A stretch of DNA of 63,350 nucleotides from contig DKML01000024.1 in assembly GCA_002470515.1 (NCBI GenBank), forward strand, positions 1-63,350. The letters are read 5' to 3'. Below are positions 7,871 through 17,273 of this stretch, piece after piece. Origin of the DNA: Proteobacteria bacterium UBA7415. Lineage in GTDB: Bacteria; Pseudomonadota; Gammaproteobacteria; Arenicellales; Arenicellaceae. The notes beneath the pieces were generated by a model that had not been told where the DNA came from, did not search any database, and was given only the letters and a program-made list of their open reading frames with translations. The number at the start of each line of letters is the position of its first letter. Position 1 is the first letter of the stretch. A program made the position numbers and the translations under genes.

Positions 7871-9616
7871 CTAATGCCAAACTAGTTTCCCCGCTAACCA
7901 AGTACCCGTACTACGAATTGAGTCCCATTTTTCTGGCTCTGTCTTTAACGGATTTTTGTTCAACAGCGTAAAGTCTGCAAACTTACCCACCTCAATACTT
8001 CCAATATCATCTTCGGCTTTAAGCTGATACGCCGCGTCAATCGTTACCGCTTCTAACGCGTGCTGTACGCTCATTAATTGCGATGTATTAAATGGTTGGT
8101 CACTAAAACGAGGGATTCGTGTGGTCGCCGTTTTTAGCATGCGCCACGGGTCAATAGGCATTGCGGGCGCATCCAAGTGTAAGGTTACCTGTTCGAAGTT
8201 TTCAGTAGCCCAACGCAATGGCATAAAACGCTCTGCTCTTTCTTCGCCGAGCAGTACGTCTCGAATGGTGGGTCCAAAGTAATATATATGATTTATAAAA
8301 AAGCTTGGATTAACCCCCAACTTACTCGCACGCTTAATGTCGCTTTGCGTAAATAAGCCTAGATGCTCCATCCTGTGTCTAGCATCTGGCCTTGGGTTCG
8401 CGAGCTGCGCTTGTTCGATCGCATCGAGCACCAAACCATGCGCACGTTCTCCATGAGCGTGTACCGATATCTGCCAACCTGCATCATGGTATTGCGCCCA
8501 CTTCGCCTTAAAATCTTCAGACTCGTACTTCAATATGCCTCTATTATTAAGAGACATCTTGATGGTGTTCAAGGTGAAGTCATTCTCCAAATAGGGTTCT
8601 GCAGTCGCCATGCCCCCAGTCCAAGGTGAACCATCTAAGTGAAATTTAACCCCAGCTAGTCTAAACAGTCCGTTTTCATAATTCGGTGTGTACTCGGTTT
8701 TGTGGAGCTCGTAGACCATGGGTGCCAAAAAAGTACGCACAGGCGAATTGGAGCGAGTGGCTATATGTTCTAGAAAAGCCATATACCCATCAAACATGGG
8801 TGCAGCACCCAAGGCTGTTATGGTAGTTAAACCAGCCTTCGAGTATTCGTTGTATTCATTAATGAACGACCGGCGAATATTAATGAGTTGTTTAGCCTTA
8901 CCCAACAACCCTGAACTCGGGTCGACCAACAACATTCTCATTGCCTCTTCGTGCACCACTCCGTTCAAGCGTCCATCTTCTGATCGCTCGAAGTACCCGC
9001 CAGGTGGGTCCTGTACAGAATCATCATACCCAGAGGCTTCTAAAGCCGCCGAATTAAACCATGCTGTATGCATTATTTGCGACAATATAAACACAGGATT
9101 ATCTGGGGCAAGTTCGTCTAGCAACTGACGAGTAGGCAACACTAGGTCAGGCGTAAGAATAGTATCTAACCCAAAGGCTTGGATAACTTCGCCTTTAGGA
9201 GTCTCTGCAATTTTTCGTTTAAGTGCCGCATACACCTGCTCAGATTTAGGGTAACTAAAACCACTGACGTCCAACCAACTATTTAACACCGCACCAGCAA
9301 CGGGATGAGAGTGCGCATCAATCATGCCTGGCATTAACGTTTGCCCCTTCAGATCAACTGTTCGGGTAAACCAACGTATATTCTCTTGAATCTCTTGCTT
9401 ACTGCCAACGGCAATGATTCGCTCACCATGAATCGCTACATGAGTTGGCGTAACACCATCTGTGTTAAAAGCACCATCAGCGTCCATCGTAATTATGTCG
9501 CCACCCGTAATAATGTAGTGGGCCGCATTGTGATCTGCGCGCTGATAAACACTAACCGCAAGCGCAACGCCTAAAGCGATACAGATCGCCAGAATAATTT
9601 TAGATCCAGATAGCAC
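7871..9616 (-). CDS. YtcJ-like amidohydrolase (amidohydrolase 3 family), membrane-anchored
   Basis: The 581-aa protein starts with an uncleaved-looking hydrophobic segment at residues 7-24 and then the standard amidohydrolase 3 layout: YIITGGDIITMD, GQTLMPGMIDAHSHP (metal-binding HxH), KFHLDGSPWTGGMA, VHAHGERA, RHRMEHLG and a C-terminal GSIEVGKFADFTLLNKNP. This is the YtcJ-like family, whose few characterised members cleave N-substituted amides. The substrate here is unknown. It ends close to the convergent 164-aa ORF, and it lies downstream of the icm operon on the same strand, separated by about 175 bases. Confidence 0.88.
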   Translation of the reverse strand: MLSGSKIILAICIALGVALAVSVYQRADHNAAHYIITGGDIITMDADGAFNTDGVTPTHVAIHGERIIAVGSKQEIQENIRWFTRTVDLKGQTLMPGMIDAHSHPVAGAVLNSWLDVSGFSYPKSEQVYAALKRKIAETPKGEVIQAFGLDTILTPDLVLPTRQLLDELAPDNPVFILSQIMHTAWFNSAALEASGYDDSVQDPPGGYFERSEDGRLNGVVHEEAMRMLLVDPSSGLLGKAKQLINIRRSFINEYNEYSKAGLTTITALGAAPMFDGYMAFLEHIATRSNSPVRTFLAPMVYELHKTEYTPNYENGLFRLAGVKFHLDGSPWTGGMATAEPYLENDFTLNTIKMSLNNRGILKYESEDFKAKWAQYHDAGWQISVHAHGERAHGLVLDAIEQAQLANPRPDARHRMEHLGLFTQSDIKRASKLGVNPSFFINHIYYFGPTIRDVLLGEERAERFMPLRWATENFEQVTLHLDAPAMPIDPWRMLKTATTRIPRFSDQPFNTSQLMSVQHALEAVTIDAAYQLKAEDDIGSIEVGKFADFTLLNKNPLKTEPEKWDSIRSTGTWLAGKLVWH

Positions 9617-9791
9617 TTGTTAAATCTCCTTGGGGTAACGAGATAAAGATAGTGTTAATCCATAGCGCGATAACATATACAGACTAACTAGCACACGATA
9701 ACATTCGCGACCATGATTAATATTAGCGTCTAATAACACACTAAAATCAGTTTCATCGCAAGCATAATGACGGTCACCGTCGAGCTTATGA

Positions 9792-12700
9792 CTACTGATT
9801 ACCTCCGTACCTAACGTTCTGCAAATAGGCATGACGATCAAATTGCCCACTTAAAATCTGCTCAGCAATTTCTTCGATGTAGTCGATACTACGCTCGCTT
9901 GTATTGGCTTCTCTGAGCTGTTCCAAATAAGTAGTGACGGTGGTTTCTGGAAAGAACGTTTTTAACGCATTGAGTGTTCGAGGTACGCCCGCTTTCTCGT
10001 AGCAACGTTGCCTTAGAGCGTCATCTTCGTTGGTTGTCGAATATGCCCAAACCTCCTCAGGTCCTAAGGTAAGGACTAGCGGTAACATGATGTAGCCTGG
10101 AGCCTTATCTATTTGCAAAAGATACAGAGCGGTCGAACCTTCGGGACCAGCACGCCTAATACTGCGCAACATTTGGGTCGCCTCGTCGCTCAGACCCACT
10201 AGTTCTTGTATCTTTTTAGCCTCCGCGGGGTTTCCAACACCTAGCAAAATTTTGTTTGCTGCAAGGTTGACCATCGTGGCGTTAAGATCGCCTATCTCTT
10301 GAGTCGCCAATGAAGTAACAACGCGATATTTAGGTCCCTCACGAATGTCCCTAGAGAGCTGCTCGATTACTTGTTCTTGACCAGAAATACGATGCGCTTC
10401 GTCATAGTTAAGACTTTTAGTTGTTTCGCGCAACTCTCGAACTCGCTGCATATGATAGGCGCGCGTGTGTGAGGGAAAGTGTTCTACGTCACCAGCGTCT
10501 ACCTTTAGACGTCCAGACAGTACTTCACGACCCAACAAATACATAACACACGCTTGGCGCTTACCTTCACTTGAAATATCATCGGCCGTTACTTTTTCCA
10601 GATCTAGTGCAACGACTCTTGCTTCACCCACATCAAATTGGGTAGGCCCTGCCAGCACAGGATAGCGGTCGACCACTTCGCTCAAGCTTCGAATAAAATA
10701 TGCGGGCGCGGTTTCTTGTGTGCTTACCTTAATCTCGTCGAACGTCACCATTATTTCGGCGCTGGCGGCCACCACGGCGAAGTCCTTAACCGTTGGCACT
10801 GCATAGCGCTGCGCAATTGATGCTAAGAGGAACAAGTCTCTAGCAAATAATTCATCAACTAGATTCCACCACGTTAGCGATTGGTTGCCCACGTGTGAGA
10901 ATCCAGACTCTTTGATCCATTGATCAATCTCGGCCGCTTGATTGAGTTGATAGCGCTTTGGTGTTTGGGGGTCGTCGGTCCGTCGATACGCTTCCCGAAT
11001 CGCTTTTAGAGCCAACCCTGCCATGCCTTCTTGCACATGCAACTCGTCGTCCGCAAGCAACAGGCACATAAGGTTGACTAGAAAGCCCTCTTTAGATGCG
11101 GTTGGAAAACGCACTCCGAGCTGTGTATCAAAGGGGTTGATCGCATATTTGGTAGTGTTGTTTAAGCGAACATGCATCGCAAGGTGCTGCTGATCAACTG
11201 GAAGACTATATTTAACTAGATTCACAAAACCCGCTGAAGAAGGCCCTATATCCAAAGTCATTATGTAAGGCAGCTGAGTAATTCCTTTTGCAGTCCACAA
11301 CGCCATATTACGCGCCTGCTGCCAAAAGGATTTACCGAATCGCTGGGGTGCGATAATAATTTCGCCCCATGCTTTTTGCTTACTCGAAACTGGCTCATAC
11401 GGAATAATTTTTCCATCGACTGACCGTAATAACATACCTCCAGTTTGCCAATAAGCCGCTGGGCGAAACAACGGCAACAGCACCAAAGCATCGCGAAGGG
11501 GCGCGCAAGCTATTTCACCCGGCGTTGTTCGTGATACAGCAGGGAGTGTCGACATTGATGTATACAATGGATCACCAGAAATATGCTTAGTGTCCATACC
11601 TCCCCAACTTTGTATAACCTTAGTTAGCTTCTCTACGTTTATCGCCAGCTGCTCTTGATGTTCTTTTAGAAATTGATCGTCTGACGAGGTAAGCGTTACC
11701 CATGTGTCTGCGACAATGCTAAGCCCTACGATGGCTCCGTCATTCTCTCGATACTCTCGCAAAAATTGTAGGCTGCTGTTGATTGCACGGTTACTCGTAC
11801 CAGTGCTATCGGCCCATGAAAACAGATTGGCCAGCGTCGATTTAACCGCCAGCGAAGTAGATGACAAGCCGTCGCTATTGAGCAGGATTCGGATGCGGTA
11901 CGGAATATTAGATAGTTTAAGGCCAGCAAAAAGTTCTTGAAAATTGGTCGGCGACAAGCACGGCCTAGTTACGATCACCCCGCTATGCAGCTTACCGCCA
12001 TAACTAATTACGCGGCTATTATCAATATGCTCACCTACACCATTAGGGAACAGCTGCCGATCAAAAGATGGTGGAAACAAATGTGAGACGTCGGTGGAAT
12101 TTGCATGTATCTTGCGGGTTGGACGATGCGCTCCAGGTAAAGACGGCTCCCATGTGTAGCTTGTATTGTCGGGCTCAGTCATCAGACGAATATCTCTAAG
12201 CAAGTGTCGACATGTGACAATGTTGCTAACAACGCCTACAGCTTCTAAATCATTAGCAATCTGTTGCAAAGTTGTTAAGTGAATCGACTCAATCTGGCGC
12301 GAAGCGATGCTCAAATCAATGCTATGAGGCGCTGTGAACGCCGCCGCTCCATTGGCTTTTTTTTGTGCCTTATCTACCGTTTTACGCTCCGCACCACTTA
12401 GTACTGACGGTTCAACCCATACACATAAATAGGCCTTCTCAAAGGCACAATGCTGTACCAATGCGTCAACCTTTGATTCCAGCACATTCTCCAACCCCAA
12501 TTTAAATCGGCGACTGGTAGCCACGTTTGGTGCAATGGCATCGTTAAGCTGCTTTCTAACGAGCTGTTTTTCGCCGCCCATAAACACAAAGTCCAAGGCT
12601 ATACCTCGATGCGACATTAAAGTTTGCCAGCGGCGCTCTAAGGTGTCGATCATGTCCGAAAACTGCTCTTGCTGGGCCATTTGATACTGTCCTTGTATTT

Positions 12701-13013
12701 CTATAGCACCAACTAAACCTTGTCGACGAGTTGTAAACGCAATTTCATCATTTATACCTGTAATGTCCAAATACGCCTTCGGACCACTGACACCGAAGTC
12801 ATTGATAACGGACATCAGGTCTGAGAAATACAAAGCGAGTCTAACCGTTAAAGGTTGTGGCTTAAGCGAGTCACTCTCCTCAGCATTATTTTGCGCACTC
12901 TTGTCAAAGCGAATAAGATTCCTGTTGATTAAGTCCTTAAGACGGTGGATTTTGTAACCCTCTTTCTGCGAGCTTTCGCTGGACATTCTCAAACGCGGTA
13001 ATACAACGCGCAA
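9792..13013 (-). CDS. icmB: Type IVB secretion ATPase IcmB/DotO (TraU-like)
   Basis: This is the large VirB4-related ATPase of type IVB systems, which energises assembly or substrate transfer at the inner membrane. The 1073-aa length is close to the Legionella protein (about 1009). Diagnostic segments are LDIGPSSAGFVNLVKYSLP, INPFDTQLGVRFPT and the Walker B motif NYDEAHR near residue 870. The Walker A motif near residues 553-565 reads APQRFGKS, with alanine in place of the usual first glycine. The start is uncertain: TTG at 13013 has GGAG upstream, and an ATG nine codons later (12986) would reduce the 77-base overlap with icmJ. It is the last gene of the leftward icm operon. Confidence 0.92.
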   Translation of the reverse strand: MRVVLPRLRMSSESSQKEGYKIHRLKDLINRNLIRFDKSAQNNAEESDSLKPQPLTVRLALYFSDLMSVINDFGVSGPKAYLDITGINDEIAFTTRRQGLVGAIEIQGQYQMAQQEQFSDMIDTLERRWQTLMSHRGIALDFVFMGGEKQLVRKQLNDAIAPNVATSRRFKLGLENVLESKVDALVQHCAFEKAYLCVWVEPSVLSGAERKTVDKAQKKANGAAAFTAPHSIDLSIASRQIESIHLTTLQQIANDLEAVGVVSNIVTCRHLLRDIRLMTEPDNTSYTWEPSLPGAHRPTRKIHANSTDVSHLFPPSFDRQLFPNGVGEHIDNSRVISYGGKLHSGVIVTRPCLSPTNFQELFAGLKLSNIPYRIRILLNSDGLSSTSLAVKSTLANLFSWADSTGTSNRAINSSLQFLREYRENDGAIVGLSIVADTWVTLTSSDDQFLKEHQEQLAINVEKLTKVIQSWGGMDTKHISGDPLYTSMSTLPAVSRTTPGEIACAPLRDALVLLPLFRPAAYWQTGGMLLRSVDGKIIPYEPVSSKQKAWGEIIIAPQRFGKSFWQQARNMALWTAKGITQLPYIMTLDIGPSSAGFVNLVKYSLPVDQQHLAMHVRLNNTTKYAINPFDTQLGVRFPTASKEGFLVNLMCLLLADDELHVQEGMAGLALKAIREAYRRTDDPQTPKRYQLNQAAEIDQWIKESGFSHVGNQSLTWWNLVDELFARDLFLLASIAQRYAVPTVKDFAVVAASAEIMVTFDEIKVSTQETAPAYFIRSLSEVVDRYPVLAGPTQFDVGEARVVALDLEKVTADDISSEGKRQACVMYLLGREVLSGRLKVDAGDVEHFPSHTRAYHMQRVRELRETTKSLNYDEAHRISGQEQVIEQLSRDIREGPKYRVVTSLATQEIGDLNATMVNLAANKILLGVGNPAEAKKIQELVGLSDEATQMLRSIRRAGPEGSTALYLLQIDKAPGYIMLPLVLTLGPEEVWAYSTTNEDDALRQRCYEKAGVPRTLNALKTFFPETTVTTYLEQLREANTSERSIDYIEEIAEQILSGQFDRHAYLQNVRYGGNQ

Positions 13014-13656
13014 AGGACTCCGGCAATCCCCAATGTGTTTTGCTGAGAAAATTAATTATTGGCATATTCCTTGCGCTCATTATTGGAACAAAACGTAGGC
13101 TTTTTGATGCATTCTTAAGCGCCAATATTTGTGGTTCGCCCGACTCTAGGTTCCGTAGTTGGCTTGCTAAATCTTGAGAAAATATTGCTTGTCTAGAAAC
13201 AGCGGTAGTACGTTCACCGCCTAAACGACTAAGAGTATCTAAGAATACTCTGCCCGCTTTTACACAGCGTGCACGAAATTGGACCTGCATTTGCCGCGTG
13301 TCGTTTGGCATGTTCTTATCAGAAAGTTGCTCAGCGAAAACAAAACAATTCGCCGCGACTACGAGCCTAATTACACTCGCTTGATCCAAATCCGGAAGTA
13401 AATACAAAACTCCATCGGCCATGCAATCTGGGCTTAAAGTAAGGGCCTGGCTACAGAAAACACATGCGTTCAGAGATTCTTTATTTAGACCTGTTTTAGC
13501 ATTGCCTACGGAAATCACCATGAACAACGCCACGTCTGGATCGTTAACGGTTCTTAAGCCGCAAAAATCACAATATAACGCTCCGCAATTTCGATTTAGG
13601 CGAACACTGTACGTACCTAGTGAAAAACGACCTAGATAGTTTGGATTTGATTGCAC
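12937..13656 (-). CDS. icmJ: Type IVB zinc-binding protein IcmJ/DotN (TraT-like)
   Basis: The 239-aa product has two CxxC pairs, Cys29/Cys32 (YCDFCG) and Cys65/Cys68 (CVFCSQ), the arrangement of DotN/IcmJ, a zinc-binding HNH-like protein that joins the type IV coupling complex in Legionella. Its position directly before icmB matches icmJ-icmB of Legionella and traT-traU of IncI plasmids. Sequence similarity is confined to the cysteine region; the rest is divergent, so position carries part of the weight. In Legionella it bridges to DotL, which is not in this window, leaving its partner here unclear. Confidence 0.8.
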   Translation of the reverse strand: MQSNPNYLGRFSLGTYSVRLNRNCGALYCDFCGLRTVNDPDVALFMVISVGNAKTGLNKESLNACVFCSQALTLSPDCMADGVLYLLPDLDQASVIRLVVAANCFVFAEQLSDKNMPNDTRQMQVQFRARCVKAGRVFLDTLSRLGGERTTAVSRQAIFSQDLASQLRNLESGEPQILALKNASKSLRFVPIMSARNMPIINFLSKTHWGLPESFARCITAFENVQRKLAERGLQNPPS

Positions 13657-13671
13657 TTTGTAAACGCCTAG

Positions 13672-14094
13672 CTAACTATCCAAAAAGGGAACGTCGGTTC
13701 CTTCTCCAAAAATTTGACCAACATTGGTTTTCACCACTACGCGCCAAACGATCAAAAGAGCACCAACGACGATCAAAATAATTGACCCCATCACACCTCG
13801 CTGTTGCTTTTTAGTTTCGCTGGTTAAGCCCACCCAACCAAATATCGCCATACCGGAGCCTATGAGTACAGCGAACATATTGAGCACTTCAGAGCCACTT
13901 TCACCCATACCTTTAATATTGTCGAAGGCGCCTTTCCACGTTGTTGTTTGTGCAAAAGCAGGCTGAGTCCAGACGAAAAAACTTATAACCCAAAGAATCG
14001 GCCTTAGACTACGATTACGCACCCTTGTCTTAATGTTTTGGGTAATTCGTATTCGAGTTGATTTGATGTCGGTTCTATTTATTGTAGTTTCCAT
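13672..14094 (-). CDS. icmD: Type IVB inner-membrane protein IcmD/DotP (TraR-like)
   Basis: The preferred start gives 140 aa and has GGAG seven bases upstream; an in-frame ATG 26 codons earlier would overlap icmC and add an odd hydrophilic leader. The protein has a signal-like segment ending PAFA near residue 48, then two membrane helices, one at about residues 71-90 (VLNMFAVLIGSGMAIFGWVGL) and one at about 105-125. This size and two-helix layout match IcmD/DotP. The identity rests on topology plus exact position between icmC and icmJ. Confidence 0.75.
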   Translation of the reverse strand: METTINRTDIKSTRIRITQNIKTRVRNRSLRPILWVISFFVWTQPAFAQTTTWKGAFDNIKGMGESGSEVLNMFAVLIGSGMAIFGWVGLTSETKKQQRGVMGSIILIVVGALLIVWRVVVKTNVGQIFGEGTDVPFLDS

Positions 14095-14131
14095 GTTTGC
14101 TCCGTGTTTTACAGTCCTTGTAAGTTCCCAT

Positions 14132-14677
14132 TTAACTGGGGATAAATAAACGTATGTTATCGGCCAATTCAACGCTAAATTGAGCCGCGGTTGTTGCAGT
14201 AACCCGCAGTACTACATCCATATTTACGGCCATCGTGCCAGCAATAATAAAAACAAATGCACGGCCAACACCCTCACTCGGATTAGCTCCTCGCAGCATC
14301 ATCCAGCCACGTAAAAATGCAAAAAATCCGACAGTGGCGATCACCGCGTAAACTACTCCAAGCATGTATCGGCTCTGCTCATTGAGGCCCGACACAGGTA
14401 ACAAGGTGTAGTCCAATACCTTGCGCGACTCTTGATCAAACAGAGTAAGCGTACTCACATCTAAAAGCTTTACGGCGATGATTAAAAAGGAACCAATAAC
14501 CAAACTTCGTAAATAAACACTTGTTGGTTTCGCGGCGATTCCTCTGGAACCAACGTTGCTTGCAAGTCCGACCAAGGCAATTAGGATCAAGAAAATGCCT
14601 ATTACATTGGCTCCCCCGATGAATATTCCGACCAGGGAATTTAGTGTTGCTAGTACCGTATTAAACAGCGCTTGCAC
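14132..14677 (-). CDS. icmC: Type IVB inner-membrane protein IcmC/DotE (TraQ-like)
   Basis: The gene starts with GTG, with AGAGG seven bases upstream. The 181-aa product has four hydrophobic helices (about residues 13-40, 55-72, 103-123 and 136-158). A conserved-looking loop GWMMLRGANPSEGVGRAFVFIIAGTMA is typical of the IcmC/DotE and IcmD families, which are related small membrane proteins. Position between icmG and icmD supports IcmC. The role of this protein is not well understood in any system; it is needed for Dot/Icm function in Legionella. Confidence 0.8.
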   Translation of the reverse strand: MQALFNTVLATLNSLVGIFIGGANVIGIFLILIALVGLASNVGSRGIAAKPTSVYLRSLVIGSFLIIAVKLLDVSTLTLFDQESRKVLDYTLLPVSGLNEQSRYMLGVVYAVIATVGFFAFLRGWMMLRGANPSEGVGRAFVFIIAGTMAVNMDVVLRVTATTAAQFSVELADNIRLFIPS

Positions 14678-14720
14678 GGCTTGCCTCTAATATTTTCATG
14701 TAAGTTGTTCAAAGTTTTGT

Positions 14721-15977
14721 TCACCGAACAACCTGAACTGGAACTGCAATTACATTCTGTAATATTGACGGTGCCGCGAGCACATCTTCTATCTGATCGG
14801 GATCGCCGTCGTTAGAGTAGCTACTAGAGTTATTCTGCGTGGCCCGCAACGCGGGTTCGCCATTCGACTTGCTCGGTGCGTCACCAACCAGTACCGATCT
14901 CGAACATTGGCGATAATTTCCAGTTCTGATAAACCGCTTGCTGGTGGAATAGACCTCAATGCCGTCTTGAGACACAATTGTTCCGAAGCCATATATATGA
15001 CCGCCTATTTTTCGACTAAAGCGGTCACAGTTGCTTGCTATAAAGTTTAGATAATCGCCAGAAATGCTGTGTAACAAAACTCCGTCGAATAACAACTTGG
15101 CATTCTGTACCGCAATAGTTGGGTTCTTAGACGTAGACATACGATGCGAATCACCAGCCTTTGTGTTTGTGGTGTCCAACACATAGATGCTGCTCAGAGT
15201 CACTTTCGTTGGGTGATTCGTGTCAGCCACATTCTGAACAGCATTTTTTAACGCGACCGAAGACGTAGAAACCAGTCCACTTAACCGCGCCATCTCTGAA
15301 GACAGGCTTTCGTAATATTCGCGCAATTCAATCCTCAAATCGGCTTGCTGGCTTTCTAACGAAATTATTCGTTGCGAATTTTCTGTAGCTACAGGTGATT
15401 CGGATTGTTCATCCTCTGCAGGGTCATGACCGCTATTCTCGGCTCGTACACCAGCATGAGCGTTAGCGTATTGGTAGGAGTGCGGGTTGATCCTGTTTAA
15501 TAACTGAGCTTCAGATACGTCAGCCAACATCGACGCAGGACGCTCTCTGTATGCACTTCTACCGTCCGTCTCTGGATCCGCCGTCTCGAGCTCCATGAAC
15601 GAAGCTTTGTCCTCGTCGTTGTATCGTTGAGCGTCAGATAGCCTTGCTTCAATGGTATTCCAGTCAGACGAATTATTAGTGTTGCCATTGGTACTCAGCA
15701 AGCTTGGCAAAAGAAAAAAGACAATCGCGATTACGAACACCAGGATTGGACCATACCTCAGTAAGTCCGCGAGCTCATATGATTTAGTGGCAGAAATTTG
15801 TTGGTCGTCGTGTTCGTAATCAGAAGAAACATTGTCAAACACAGGGTCGCCCACACTCTTTACATCATCGAACTCGGCTTCACTTTCTTCTTTAAGCTCC
15901 TCGAGTGTCAAGACGACATCGAATTCTCCGTTCAGATCTACATCCTTATCGTCATTAGAAACCTTTTTTTTACCCAT
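14721..15977 (-). CDS. icmG: Type IVB core-complex protein IcmG/DotF (TraP-like)
   Basis: The 418-aa protein has an acidic cytoplasmic N-terminus (residues 1-75), one membrane helix at 76-95, a periplasmic linker with a coiled coil near residues 205-240, and a beta-rich C-terminal domain around residues 260-370. DotF/IcmG has this same layout (about 269 aa in Legionella), and the gene lies between icmE and icmC as in the Legionella order. The start overlaps the end of icmE by 8 bases, a sign of translational coupling. DotF links the inner and outer parts of the Dot/Icm core. The extra length is in the N-terminal and linker regions. Confidence 0.75.
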   Translation of the reverse strand: MGKKKVSNDDKDVDLNGEFDVVLTLEELKEESEAEFDDVKSVGDPVFDNVSSDYEHDDQQISATKSYELADLLRYGPILVFVIAIVFFLLPSLLSTNGNTNNSSDWNTIEARLSDAQRYNDEDKASFMELETADPETDGRSAYRERPASMLADVSEAQLLNRINPHSYQYANAHAGVRAENSGHDPAEDEQSESPVATENSQRIISLESQQADLRIELREYYESLSSEMARLSGLVSTSSVALKNAVQNVADTNHPTKVTLSSIYVLDTTNTKAGDSHRMSTSKNPTIAVQNAKLLFDGVLLHSISGDYLNFIASNCDRFSRKIGGHIYGFGTIVSQDGIEVYSTSKRFIRTGNYRQCSRSVLVGDAPSKSNGEPALRATQNNSSSYSNDGDPDQIEDVLAAPSILQNVIAVPVQVVR

Positions 15978-17271
15978 TTTTGGTACCTACTTCGCTGCCC
16001 TCTATTGCCTGATGCATAACGGAGCGACGTGGCTTATCGGACGCTACTCCGGCCGATATGATGTACAACCCAATAAGTTCATTAACGTCTTTACTAACTT
16101 GTGGGGGTCGGTTGGCAAAGTCTCTGAAAAATTGGCCTACCGTGGCACCGGCCTCAAGAGCTGAGGCCTTTAATGCCTGCTCATTATCCACCGTTTGGTT
16201 TTGTGCCGTAATGAATCGACCGTCAACTATTAGAGAGTTATTACCAATACCTGAACTAATTGCACGCCCATACCCTTCCATAATTGAAGCCGCTACCGAA
16301 CCACTAAAGCGAATACCGTAGTGCCCTTTGTAATCTCCTTGAATGGCTGCGACCCCTTGTTGAAGATCGACAGCAATTGCACCAATGTCACCACACACAC
16401 CTTGCGGAGTGCAAAAATGATTAAAGTTGATTTGTAAATGGCGACGCTTTGCGCTGTAACTACCTGCAGTTACTACCGTTCCATGAAAGCGACCACCCAC
16501 TATCGTTGCAGATGCGATACCACCAATGTCGGTATTTAGTCCAAGGTTCAAACGCGCATGCAACAACTCCCCTCCCACCGGAATAACTTCGATGCTAGGG
16601 CTTTTAATCGTAGCTTCTTGCTTGGCATTGCGACCAGATTTTATTCGCTCTTGTGAATAACCTGACCTTGAATCTACCTCTTTAACCAATCCTGCATTAA
16701 CGATAAAGCCTTTGTTGGTCTGTGTAGATTGCGTCATGATTTGGTCAAACGCGTTGCTCATCGCTTCGCCTTCAATCTTTTTGAAGTTCTCGCTCATATG
16801 CTCCACATTGGTTTGTGCCGTATAAAACGGGAGCGTAAACTTGTTTGAGGAAGTAAGTTGCGTTCTACGCGCTGAAAGCCGACGCAATTGTTCTTGTATA
16901 GAAAGCTGTGAGTCTCGCATTTCTTTAAACTGGCGCTTCAGCTCTTCAATGTCTGGGTTAGAGTTCGACTCCAACACCTCTAGCCCTTCTACTAAGCGAT
17001 CGACATGCGAAACACCGCGACTTTGAGCGGCTCTAGCCTGTAGATGATTTTTGTTCTCTACACCATCAATGTATAACTGCGAGGTATTTTCGCGCGTCAT
17101 CTGTACGAGATTATCGGATGATGAGGTTGGTACATTCACCTTAATGGTGCTCCTGCCCTGTGGCTCGCTAATCCGCATCAAGCTTGTCATAAACCAAACG
17201 ACCATTAGCACTAGAATAACGATTGCCGCGATCAGCCAATAAAGACGATTCCTTTGCAAGTATTCTTGCAT
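15970..17271 (-). CDS. icmE: Type IVB core-complex protein IcmE/DotG (TraO-like, VirB10-related)
   Basis: The 433-aa product has a short cytoplasmic tail, a membrane helix at residues 9-32, a coiled-coil linker near residues 100-130, and a VirB10-like C-terminal domain from about residue 225: PVGGELLHARLNLGLNTD, TIVGGRFHGTVVTAG and IMEGYGRAIS are the standard blocks. It spans the periplasm and lines the channel. The size is close to IncI TraO and far below the repeat-expanded DotG of Legionella (about 1048 aa), so the system resembles the plasmid type in this respect. The start has GAGG nine bases upstream, inside the end of icmK. Confidence 0.9.
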   Translation of the reverse strand: MQEYLQRNRLYWLIAAIVILVLMVVWFMTSLMRISEPQGRSTIKVNVPTSSSDNLVQMTRENTSQLYIDGVENKNHLQARAAQSRGVSHVDRLVEGLEVLESNSNPDIEELKRQFKEMRDSQLSIQEQLRRLSARRTQLTSSNKFTLPFYTAQTNVEHMSENFKKIEGEAMSNAFDQIMTQSTQTNKGFIVNAGLVKEVDSRSGYSQERIKSGRNAKQEATIKSPSIEVIPVGGELLHARLNLGLNTDIGGIASATIVGGRFHGTVVTAGSYSAKRRHLQINFNHFCTPQGVCGDIGAIAVDLQQGVAAIQGDYKGHYGIRFSGSVAASIMEGYGRAISSGIGNNSLIVDGRFITAQNQTVDNEQALKASALEAGATVGQFFRDFANRPPQVSKDVNELIGLYIISAGVASDKPRRSVMHQAIEGSEVGTKNG

Positions 17272-17273
17272 CC

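Noticed and set aside
9620..9850. A 76-aa minus-strand frame overlapping the end of icmB
   Set aside because: It starts inside icmB, has no recognisable domain, and no good ribosome binding site. It is probably a chance frame.
14095..14172. Upstream extension of icmD
   Set aside because: A GGAG site lies seven bases before the internal ATG at 14094, and the longer form would overlap icmC and add a leader unlike IcmD.
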